DNA of 64,000 bases from Gnetum montanum. Its lineage: Eukaryota > Streptophyta > Gnetopsida > Gnetales > Gnetaceae. The stretch covers positions 24,309 through 88,308 of the forward strand of contig MNCI01005468.1 in NCBI GenBank assembly GCA_015680685.1, in the 5' to 3' direction. Shown one piece after another: positions 22,901-34,900 of this stretch. The translations under genes were made by a program, and so were the position numbers. Positions within the stretch are counted from its first letter, which is position 1, and every line of letters begins with the position of its first letter. Under the pieces are notes generated by a model. The model was not told the origin of the DNA, did no database searches, and was given only the letters and a program-made list of their open reading frames with translations.

Positions 22901-25900
22901 GGAATGCTGTTTTTATATCAAGTTGTTCCAACTCTAAGTCCATGCAGGCCACCAATGATAGCACTAAACGTATAGAAGGGTGTTTTACCACTGGAGAAAA
23001 AATTTCTTAAAAGTCAATACCTGGTTTCTATGCATAGCCTTTCACCACCAACCTAGCCTTGAAACGTTTTTCCCCATTTGCCTCTGATTTAATTCTGTAT
23101 AGCCACCTGCACTCCAAGGGTTTTCTCCCTTTTGGCAACTGAGCTAGCTCCCAGGTTTTGTTCTGTTGGAGTGATTCCCATTCATCATTCATAGCTGCCG
23201 TCCACTTTGTGGCATCAACACATGTCATGGCTTCCTTCACTGTTTTTGGTTCACCATTATCGTTGTAAAGTACATAATTCAATGAGGGAGAGTACATGTC
23301 AGGAGGTTTGGTAGTTCTGGTTGACCTTCTAACCCAATGAGACACATCTGTAGCTTCTTGTTCATCATCTTCTACCTCATTTTCTTGTTGTCCTGCATTT
23401 TCTCCTTGCTGTCCTAAGTTCTCAGCTTGCTGCCAAGTACTTTCAGCATGTTGTCCAACGTTTCCAGATCTGGAAAATCCATGAGTTTCATCATTTTCAA
23501 TTTCTTCAGTCATGCTAAGAGGAGTCCTTATGCTTTCTGAGCCATTTTTGTCCTTGTCTTTCTTTTGCAGCTCACTAAACATCACATTTTCTCTGAATTT
23601 AACATCCCTTGATCTCACTACACGTTTCAATTCAGGATCCCAAAGTCTAAATCCTAACTCATCTTCTCCATATCCAACAAATATGCAACTTTTAGCCTTG
23701 TCTTTCATCTTAGTTCTGTTTTCCTTTGGAATATGCATAAATGCCTCACATCCAAAAACTCTTAAATGACTGTATGAAACGTTTTTACCTTTCCAAACAA
23801 CTTCTGGAACAGCATTATCAATTGAAGAATGTGGAGACCTGTTCACCAAATATGCAGCAGTCATAACTGCCTCTCCCCAAAATGTCTTAGGTAGGCCTGC
23901 ACCTGAAACCATTGTTCTAGCATGATCCAGCAATGTTCTGTTGCATCTTTCAACAACTCCATTTTCCTGTGGTGTACCAGGAGGGGTACGAATGTGCCTA
24001 ATTCCTTTGATGTTGCAAAAATCAGCAAATACTTTAGAAGTGTACTCCCCACCATTATCAGTTTGCAAACATTTTATTTTCAGACCTGTTTCATTTTCTA
24101 CTCTTGTAACAAATGTTTTGAAAACTGAAAACACTTCATCTTTTGATTTCAGCATATAAACCCAAACCTTCCTTGTACAATCATCTATGAAAGTTACAAA
24201 ATAAATAGATCCACCAAGAGAAATGGGATTCATAGGACCACAAACATTAGAATAAACCAATTCTAACATATTTTTCTTTCTGCTGTCCAAATCCCTACGA
24301 AAGATTACTCTCTTAGATTTTCCAACTAAACAGTCTTTGCAATCAGTTTGAGCATAAGAAAATACAGGAATGAGAGTCTGATTTTGAAGCACCTTTAAGC
24401 TTGACCAGCCAATGTGTCCAAGACGTCTATGCCATACTTCAGAATTTTCTGTATTAGAAACTATTGCAATAGAGTTGCATGAATCTGCCATCAATGTATA
24501 TAAGATGCCCTCCTTCTTTCCTTTCAGAATGGCCATGATTCCCTTGGAAATCCTCCAATGCCCACCTCCACTATTGAAATTCAGACTTGAATCATCTAGC
24601 TGTGGAACTGAAATCAACTTCTTTGTAACTTCAGGAACATGTCTAACGTTATCTATTGTCACCTTTGGCATCCTTGCTTGTTGCAAACTTATACTTCCAA
24701 TTCCAAGAACTTTTAAAGCTTTTCCATTAGCAGCATATACAAAACTAGATTGAACTTTATGATAAGATGCAAAGCAAGACTTATCTGGACAAATATGAAA
24801 GGAGGCACCTGAGTCAATGAACCAGATGTCACTGCTACATCCATCTGCCACCATTGTACATTGTTCTTGAATCAGAAAACTGACGTTTTCATTAGCTACA
24901 TGTACCTCTGATGTTCCTTCTTTTGACTTCTTCTCCTTTCTTTTTCCTTTATTTTTCTGTGCTTTCCATGCAAAGCAATCCTTCTTCAAATGACCTTTCT
25001 TCTTGTAGTACCAGCATTCTTGAGTTTGAGTTCTGCCATGTGATACTCCTCTATCCGTGCTTCTCCCCCTACTTGGGAAACGTCTCCTACTTCTACCTCT
25101 TTCCTCTGCTACATGAACATTTCTAGATCTAAAAGATTCATCTACTCTTCCTTCTGAATCCTGAAGGGTAGACACAACCTGTTCAAATGTCATAAATGAA
25201 ACACTCATAGAAGTAGTAATAGATGTCACAATTGCAGACCAGGAATCAGGTAAGGAGTTTAACCACGCATAGGATTTAACTAGATTTGGAATAACAATTT
25301 TATATTTCTCCAACTTATTCAGATTTCCCATCATCTCATCCAAATGATCTTGAAAAGACACATCAGATCTCTTCTTGCATCTAAAAACTTTCTGATAAAT
25401 GTGAAAGGTATTCAAACCTGATACTTTGTCAAACCTATTCTTCAGCGTTTGCCACAGATCATGCGGATCCATATCCGATTTGATTGAGGCCAAAATCCCA
25501 TTGCTTAGGGTAGGATGAATGAAAGACAATGCCCTAGTCTTAATTTTCCTCCAATCAGCAGTTGACATTCCTGTTGGTTGAGAGGGATCTAGGGCCTCTT
25601 GGCAATCCTTCTGTGCTAAAACAGCCTTCATCAAAATGCTCCAAATGTTCCAGTTCCTTCCTACCAATCTTTCCGTTGTTTGCAGCCTCTCCATCTTTTT
25701 AAACCTTGCTTCGATACCAGTTGTTATAATCAGATCTGAAAACAATTAGATCTGAAAACACAGATATGAAAAACATAGATCTGAAAACACACTATAAATG
25801 CTCTAGAGAAATTATTAAAAACCTTACAGATCTGAATAAATCATTAGAGGCAAAATATTGCACTGTAAGAAACACTATAAACCACTCTCAAAACATTCCA

Positions 25901-28900
25901 AACTCTAGCAAACATTTGCTGTGATAACAGAATGAAAGCAGAATGAAAACAGTAAAAAGGAAATAGCACAAGAACACAGAGAGTTACGTGGTTCGGGCCC
26001 CTTTTACCCTACTTCCACAACAATGCTGATCTGCCTTCTATTCTTCTCAAATCTTAAGGACACAAGCCGTCCTTGCAACTTTTCAAACACACAATCTGTT
26101 ATTCCAACAGATCTTAGATCAACACCAACAAGACTCACGTCTCCAAGGTAAAACCTTGATACAATGCTTTCACTTTGAAGCACACACTAAAGGCTACCCC
26201 AAGCCGTCTATTTATGAAGAAACATGAGGACCAAACCCCAATCCTCATACATGTGGGATAAAACACATCCCCACATTATATGCAACATAAAAGGAAATAC
26301 AACAATTAATGTATTTGGCTTCATTTTTCCAACACTTTTCCTGGCACTCTATCATGTTCATTTCCTTCAGAATCTCCTTTACTCTTCTGAACATCTTCTC
26401 ATTCTCTTGTTCCTCCCTCTCACTTCGTAGTTGCTCCTTTATCTCGTCTTGGAGCTGCTCCTCCAGAATATGTCTTTGTGCAACTTCCTCCAGCTTCTTG
26501 TGACTTCGTGTCTTCAGCTCATGTGCTTGCCTTTGTTGCTCCTCCAGCCAGCACACAAATTCCTCCTATTCCCTGTAGGTATGTTATTCCACCCTAACAA
26601 GATCCTCTATTTGCCAAAACACTATGCTCATTTCAGCTTTGAACTTGTCATCTAGCTCCTTCTGCAAAGCCTGTTCCCTCTCCACTAGCTGCCCCTATAG
26701 TCATTGCTCTCACTCAGCCTCTCGGTCCTCCTTCTCTGTTGGCCTCAACCCTGGCCCAATCCCTCTAGGCGATGAGCATCCCGAAGTCCCCTCAGGGGCA
26801 GTGATCTCCTTGGTAGAAAAAGAACCTCATCTCTGCCTACTTTGCCTGCTCATATACACCATAAAAATGTAACTAGCAGCCCTTAGATCTGAGGGCAGTG
26901 CTGGCTCAAGCGGGCTAGTTGTCTACCAAAGTGCCAAGATAAGACCAAAATGCGCTCCCTGCCACTTCTGGTGAATGGCAACCAGAAAAAACCTTGGTAG
27001 GTTGACAAGCCTACCAAGTTTTAGGCAACACAAAAAGGAAAAGTGAGTGCCTAGCAGGTCAGAAGTGTTGCTAGATTGCACAAAGAACTATTCCACAAGC
27101 TTGGCCATTGTCTACTTTGGGGTGGGGGCAGGGTGTTGGCTGGGTTTGTGTGTGTGTGCGTGTGCACGCGCGTGTGTGCGTGGGGCAGTTGGGAACAAGG
27201 GGCCTGACTGCTGGCTGTCTTGGGAATCTCGCTTAAGAAGAAGGAAGCCACATCTTGGAGGGAGCAGTTTATTTGACTTGCAATTTCCTGTGCATCTATA
27301 GACATTGATTCTGCAATGTCCCTCAATAAAATAATCTTATTAGTCACGTGTTATTGCTCCCTTGGTATAAATTGATATTAAGAAAATATATTTATTTAGC
27401 TAATTTATTTATAGAAATTACTTGTTTTTTCACTTCTTGTCATTAGATCTTATTATTGGGGTAGGAATTCATATATAACTTGGTTAAGAAGGCCTTTCCT
27501 AGGATTATTTGGGCTAAACTTCTCCTCACAAGGTTTGCTTCATTTGTTGGAATGATGACTTACAATCTCAAGGTTTCTACCTTTCATAAGTTTTAAAGAT
27601 CTGAGATGCATTTCTTTCAAAAAACTCATTCCCTAACTTGCTTTTGGATCAACTTCCATGTTCGTTATACCCTATTATCCTATCTAATTTTAAGTTGTTT
27701 TATCTTGCCCCCCAACACACCACCCATCTCTCTCCTCCCCCCTCCCCCTCAACCTAATTAATCTAGGGTATGTCGCAAAGCCTAGGTTAATTAGTTGAGT
27801 TATTATTATTGGGAAATATACTCAAGACAAGCCAAGAGAATAGACCAAAAGCAAAAATGCTATGGATTTTATATATTTCCCTTTATATATGAGACATTGA
27901 TAAGCTTTGATCTTCCAATCATTAGTATTCATAATGCTTTGCCATAGTAGGGATCTCAACCATTGACTTCTATGGAAGGCACATTGGGAAACAATTGAAG
28001 GGTTAAAGAGTTTGAATTACCTATGAGCATAATAGGTGGCAACTTGAGAAGTAAGTGGGGGAATATAACTAAAAATGGGGAAGGGACATAGAAATGAAAA
28101 ATATCAAATTCACAAATATGACAACAAGTGTCCTAAAGGTATGAAGTAGCACAAGCTAAGGGACTAAATGAGCTAAGTAAGGTAAATGGATAAAAATGAT
28201 GGTAGCTAGTAAAATACCACCTTAGGTAAGTCAACCCACCTTGTATAGTGTCATATCCTAGCTCAAAGGTGGTGGCATATTAAATTATATTTAGTAATTG
28301 TTGCTCCACCCATACACCCTCTGCTCACATAAGGGGATTCATGTGGGATGCTTTGAATTGTGAGCTCTTAAGCATCGCCCCAACTGTAAGGTTCTTGTGG
28401 GAGTGTGGCTTTGCTCATGATTGAAGGTTCTTGTGGGGCCATCTTTTCCTTAAATATTATTAAACCTCTCCTTCTTTCCTTTTGTTCTCTTTCTCTCTCT
28501 CTCTCTTTTTTAAAAGAATAACTATATTTGGCCTTCTTCAATCATGAGGTTCTTGTGGGGATCAAATTCATTTTGTATTTTTCGCTTGAATGGGTTTCTC
28601 ATATGGGCATTGATTGAGTTTCAAATACCTTTACCACCTTAGATGCTAGACCCAATGTAACACACCCTTTCCACCTTATTGACTTATCTAGGTAGGTAAT
28701 TAATAGAACCATGCATTATTAAGCATTAACATAGATGTAGCTATTTCTCCCATGACTCATGAAATTTTATACTTAAGGAATATTTTTGAAAAGAAAACAA
28801 TACATAATTTGTTTGTTTATTAGTCTAAGGCTCACCCTTAGTTGGATTTTGGGTTTAAACCAACCTATCTCAAGGTAGGGGGAGTTCTCCTTCTCCCTTG

Positions 28901-31900
28901 CATTCTAGACATGATGCTAATGAATTCTTTATAGTCCCAACTAACAATAGAATTGGCTATTGCCCTCTACGTTTTTCAAGGTAAAAGCTGCAGACAAGTA
29001 TGTTTTGATTATTTTTACAATATTAAATAAGGCGTTTGCTTGAAATTACTTCCCATAGTCTTAACTTCTACTTGAGCATTGTCATCACATGGTTCCTCCT
29101 CAGGGTAATTGGGATCACTCAATTTTACCAACTCATCCTCTCCCAGTTCCTCAATTTTGTGTTGATGGTAATGGGTGCAATCAAGACACTGCCATTACTA
29201 TGGGGTTGTAGCACTAGGTATGGGCCTTTCCACCAAGTTGCTAGTTGTCTTGGAAATTTGTGTAGTCTCATATTATACAATAAGACTTCATCACCTTCCG
29301 AGAAATGTTTCTTAAGTACGTTTTTATCTTGCATACGCTTCATGTGTTTCTTAATTATTCTTTGCTTATCAAGTGCATGCATATGTACTTTGTCAAGTTC
29401 ATGTAATTGAGTCATTCTAAAGTCTTGGTTGGTTTCTTCATCAAAATTTAATTGGTGTGGCAATCTTAAGGATTGGTATTTTATTTCAATAGGCAATAAA
29501 CATTGTTTTCCAGAAACCAATTGATAAGGTGAGTATTCTAAATTTGGTTTATACGTAATCCTATAAACCCAAAGTGCATCTTGTAATTTTTTTAGACCAA
29601 TCTTTCTTCTTAGCATAGATGGTTTTCGTTAAGATCTTTAGAATGATTCTATTTGCGTTTTTGACTTGACCATTGTTTGGGGATGGTAGGTAGTGGCTAT
29701 TTTATGTTGGATTCCACGAGACTTAAGGAATTTCTCCATCATTTTATTTACAAAATGAGTTCCTTGATCACTAATGATTGCTTGTGGAGTTCCAAATCAT
29801 GTTAGAATGTGTTCTCTTAGAAAAGCTACAACCACTTTAATGTCATTTGTTGGGGTATCTTTAGCCTCCACCCATTTAGTGACATAATCGATACATACTA
29901 AGATATACTGACATTTGTTGGAAGGTGGGAAATGATCCTAAAAAGTCTATGCCCCATACATCGAAAGTTTTTGTTATTAAAATGGGATTAAGTTGCGTCG
30001 TCTAGATAGATGTGGTGCTGACATATGTTGGGTGAAATTCCTTGATGGAGGTCTTCATAACTCCATGCAAATGCCTTAGGTTTTCCTTTTAAAATTTCTA
30101 TTAATCTTAATTCTTGTTCACTAAAAAGCTGGGAATTTATTATTAAAGGCTTATTTTTATCAAGGAAAATGTACTAAAGATTGTTAGCTAATTCACGAAG
30201 TTCCAAAGAATCATTAATTGGTGGTTGAATTGTTTCTTCTATACTCCTTGATCCCAAGTTCAGAATTTGGTCTAAAAGATCTTGTTGCTCTTTTGTAGAA
30301 AGGTCTAATAGTCCTTCAAACTTATTTAGCACCAATGTTTCCCTCTCTTGAGCCATTGCTGATGTGGGTATTGTGTAGAGCATCCTAGCTTCTTTAATAT
30401 CTTGGTTCAGCTGATCTTCTTTTGCTTTATCAAATATACTAAGCATAAAGGTAAGTTTGGCAAAAGATAATTGGAGTTGCCCTAATCTACAATTAATTAT
30501 TGCGTTAGTTGTTGCTAACTAGGGTCTACCTAAGATGATGGAGAAACAGTCTGGATCTTTTACCTCCAACACAACAAAATCAACAAGATATTTTCCTTTT
30601 TCAATCTCGACAACTAAGTCTTCTACCACTCTTATGGGTTTAACACTTGAGCCATTTGCTAAGGATATTGACATGTTTACCTTTCTTATATCTCCTAAGT
30701 CAAGTAACTTAGCCATTTCGAGTGGCATAATATTTATACTAGCACCTATATCCAATAGGGCATTTTTTTGTGTTTTTCTGATTAATTCTTATAGGGATTG
30801 TCAAGACTTCTGGATCTTGGTATTTTGGAATTTCTTGACTTTTTATGAGTTGGGACAAGTTGTCAACCAAATATACTTGTTTGGGAATTTTTTCTTTCCT
30901 TCTTTTTGTGCACAATTCTCTCAGGTATTTAGCATAAAGAGGTGTATCCCTAACAACTCGCTCTAATGGAATATGTAAATATAATTCATTAAACACTTTT
31001 TCTATATGTGCCTTAGTTGTAAAATCTTCTTGCAACGATTTAGGGAAGGATGGTGAAATTACTTTCCTGTTAATGTTATCTTGGAAACTAACCTTTTTTG
31101 TAGGTCTAGGCTCAGTAATTTTTTTCACTCCTAGTGATGGTAGAATGCAATTATTCCTTACCCTTTCTCTGATTGGTGGGATTTGGTTCAGGCTGAGAAG
31201 GTAAATCCCTCTTTGTTAAATCTTGGAAACATCTCCTTGTCTCAGCCACAAATTGCATATTTTCTACCGTTAATGCTGTTAAACTTTGAGTTAAATGGTC
31301 TAGTTGTTCATTAACCAGATTTCTCAATGCTTTGTAGTTATTTTGGGGAATTGATGCTGGTTGATAAAATGATCTTGTTTGGAAATGTGAAGGAGGGTGG
31401 TTTCTCATTTGTTGGAAGTACTCACAGACTCTTGAATTTCTTCACTACAGTAGACTAAGGCTGGACAGTTTGTGGTGTCATATTGTCTATTCCCACATAA
31501 GTTACAAGTTCCTTCTTGAGCAAAATAAATTTGTTTCTTTATTAATTTACCTAACTCATCAACTTTTCTGTTCAATTGTTCAGTTTGATAGGTTACACAT
31601 TGCATGATGTTCAGTTTTGGCTGGCGTTTACTTTGGTCTACTAAAGAGTCAATGATTCTCCAACCCTTTTCTAGTGTCCTGTTCAAAATATTTCCCCCCA
31701 CAAGCAAAATCCACATTTTGTCTATAATATGGTAATAACCCCTTGATAAAGATTTGAATTAGTTAGTGGGTTGGAAATTTGTGGTTGGGATTTTTAAGAC
31801 ATAATGCTTTAAATATATCAAAGACACTTTCATAATCCTCCTCTTCCCTTTGTGTGAAACTTATAAGTTGCTTCTTAAGTGTATATAGCTTATCATTTGA

Positions 31901-34900
31901 AAGGAAATGTTGAATGAAGGCTGCCTTAAATTCATCCCATAAACTTATTTGAGTCTGCAAAGTTTGAAGCCAAAAATCAGCTTTATCTTTTAAAGTGGAT
32001 TTGAAGGCTATCATTTTAGTTCTATTCTTAGCTCAAGGTGCTAACATTGCTATCATAGTCTCAAATTCTCTCACATGAGTTATAGGATCTTCATAGGTTG
32101 TTCCCCTAAAAATGGGTAGTAAGTGTGAATTTTAACTTTCATGTTCCTTCCTGGAGGGAAAACTAATGGTCCTTGGGGAATTGTTGGTGTCCTTTGATTT
32201 AATAAGTCCACCAGAGATTGTCCCTGATAAGCTTGTCCAAATGGGATATTAGAACCTATGGTTCCAAAAGAAAGAGGAATTGAGCTATGTGAAATTGGAG
32301 GAGGTGTAGGATGTGAAGAAGACCCAATTGTAAAGGTAGTAGCCAATGTTGGAGTTACAATGGGGCTTGCTATTGATACAGAAGTAGATATTGAAGTAAT
32401 AGGGGTCTGAATATTTAATGTGCTTACCGGTTGGGTGGTTCCTCCCACAGTGGACATGTTGCTCAATATTTGGCTAAGGTTCAGATTTTGAGAACCTGCA
32501 ACCGTGGCTGGATTTGTGGTGTACATTTTGATATTTAGTATATCAAAGAGAGGGATAAAAGGTGTGGAAAATGGAAATTGTGTTTCTGATTTTTCTTGAT
32601 TGAAAATTTCTGTTGGGTTTCCTTCTTTGTTACTGGTTCAAATTCTTGTAGATTTAGGCTGTCCTTGTTCCTCTTGAGGTTGCTTTAAATCAGTTCGGGT
32701 ACATCTATAATAACTGGTAGTGTTCCTAGGAGGTTGAATGCGTGTTGGATTTTTGTGTTACTTATTTGATTTCATTTAACAAGCACTCTTCCTTGGCACA
32801 TTAATGAGCAATTAATCCTAAGAATTTGCAGATTGACTTAATTGCTCATGTAATTACTGCCTTAATTGCAACCTTTTTATAACTTTCCTCAGTTTTGGGA
32901 ATTAAGGGAACTGATTCTTGTGACTGTACTTTTTCCTTGTTTTTTGTATTTTTATTTTTCTTCTTACAAACAAAACAATTAAAGGAGTCCATTTCTAATA
33001 CTACTAAACAAAAGAAATTGAAATGAAATGAAAAGAATGTGTGCCTTTATAGAAGATCCAACTTAAATTCTGATAAGAAATCTGAAAAACATACTGAACC
33101 CTAGATGATGATTGACTTTGTCGACCCTCCCTGACAACGGTCCCAATTTGATGAGCTAGCCAAAATTCTGGGGCTAGATTACTATCGTTGTAGCAATTTC
33201 ACCTTGTTTGTGACTAACCTAGGAGTCATATCTATGGAGGAACGATCCAAAGTTAAAGAAATCATTAAGACATAGAATAATTAGGATCAAATCCAATCAA
33301 ATCCCACACTTAAAGATTGTCACTCATAAGCAAAATCACAAATCATCACCCTAACTTCTAATCTTAAGTTCAAGAGTGAAGGTTAATAATTAAATCAAAT
33401 TGAAATCTTAGAGTATAAACGTAAATTGTGATGATCACAAGGGAGATATCACTTAATCTATGACTCTGCCTTGTTGCTTCAATGGTGTAGCAACCTTGAC
33501 AGCCCACCAATGGACTCTAATGGTCTATAGTTGCTAGATGGCTCAACGGATCTTCACTTAGCAATTGTTTAAGGAAAATTGAGAATTGTGATTCCAATTT
33601 GACAAGGGTTCTCCTGTGTGTTGATTCCCCCAAATTGGGTCTTCCATTTATACTCGAAGAGCTTGCATCATAATTGGGACAAGTCATAAAATAGACATCG
33701 ATATTCATCGAGGGAATCAATGAGGATTGATACAATACTATGGTGGTATCAAATTGTATCATGCTGGCAATAATTATGTTGCACCGGCGGTGTAGATCGA
33801 TATCCCTATTCCATGGTGAGGTGCAGCTTCATTTTGTCAGATAATATCGATCTTTATCATAGATGTTGTGGAAATCAATATAATTTAGGTTGATCTAAAT
33901 CAATTTGGGTGATGCGGATCGATATAGTTTTCTTTAGAATATGTCAAAATTCTCGACCCACTCGATATCCTTGTTGATATTTGTTGATCCCATGATATTC
34001 TATGATATCATAGAATCAACAAAGCAATTAGCCCTTATCACTTGGCATTGATGAATTTGATGCACTTTGATATGGTAAAACAGTACAAAAAATAAAAATT
34101 AGAAGTTTTATTGTGAAAATTGGGGCATTTGGGGGTTCAACAAAAAACCCCAATAACTATCCATTGAAATCAAATGAAAAGGCTCTAGTATGTTGCATTT
34201 GCAAGCATAGGCTAATGAGTCTATGGTGGAAACCCTTATGTAACATTATATGCCTTAGAGAGTTCCAATCGACAGTATCATAGGCTTTCACAATGTCTAA
34301 CTTGAGAAACATGCGCATGAACACAACCTTATTTGTTAAGTGCATAACCTCATGGAGTAGTAGAATTTGATCTTGTATGCATCTCCCCTTGACAAATCTT
34401 GTGTGTTGTGGGTCAACTAGGGTGGGCATCAAAGGCTGCAACCTACAAACAATGATTTTGGAAAAGATGCGGACCAAAGTGTTACATACCCTAGTAGGCC
34501 AACAATTAGCAAACCTAGTCAAGGTATTAATCTTGGCACCTAGACAATCTGGGATCAATTGATTTTCTTCATAACTTTGCCCCACTAAAGCATGAGGTTG
34601 AAAGCATCTACTAGGTTCTGCCCTACTTCCTCAAAGAACTCAACAAAGAACTCCATCGACCAACTATTTGGGCTCGGTGCTTTCCTAGTCTTCATCATGG
34701 AGATAGCCTCTAGAACCTTAGCTTTAGTAATGTATGGTAGAAGTCTTTGATTATCCCTTTGTGTAAGTGCTTTCTGTATCGGGATTGTTCCTTTTGATGT
34801 TTTGTTTCCTACAAACACACAATCTTGTAGGTTTCTCACCTAACAAACTCCTTAAGGGTATTCTTTTTGTATGGGTTACCTTGTCCTTGGCAATTCCATG

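Larger units (their letters stand above)
21058..26334 (-). mobile_element. Copia-A: nearly complete Ty1/copia LTR retrotransposon
   Basis: LTRs 21058-21642 (3') and 25722-26334 (5') both start TGTTATAAT and end TTCCAACA on the plus strand. The flanking 5-bp duplication CTTTT is intact (21053-21057 and 26335-26339). Primer site at 25708-25719, polypurine tract at about 21643-21656, and a single gag-pol frame of about 4.0 kb between them. It inserted into the coding part of LINE-F. Intact ends, matching duplications and only a few nonsense codons make it the youngest large element here. The right LTR is longer, partly through a local duplication of an 'agatctgaaaacac' unit. Confidence 0.93.
28870..34142 (-). 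mobile_element. Ty3/gypsy element (Athila/Tat-like), internally deleted, one LTR visible
   Basis: From the 5' side (34142, minus strand): LTR (33149-34142), primer site (33127-33146), gag (32526-31405), a linker, protease (30755-30519), spacer (30446-30174), RT start (about 30100-30005), then abruptly integrase (about 29990-29125), and a purine-rich stretch (minus strand of 28885-28897) that could be the polypurine tract. RT and RNase H are missing. Gene order and the D-x-G-A-S protease fit plant gypsy elements of the Athila/Tat side; the lineage is inferred. The LTR start (TGTTGAACCCCC) abuts LINE-C inside its RT, so the gypsy inserted into a LINE. Confidence 0.75.

Noticed and set aside
23512-24753. 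Plus-strand open frames of 60-113 codons inside copia-A
   Set aside because: They are antisense to the intact gag-pol frame and have no motifs; shadows of the real gene.
26245-26556. The coiled-coil frame at 26245-26556 as a host gene
   Set aside because: It continues across copia-A into the LINE-F J-like module and matches coiled coils at the same place in the other LINEs.
27311-28869. A 3' LTR for the gypsy element
   Set aside because: Neither the TGATGAGCTAGCC start nor the GGTTCAACA end of the visible LTR occurs here, and no extended similarity was seen.
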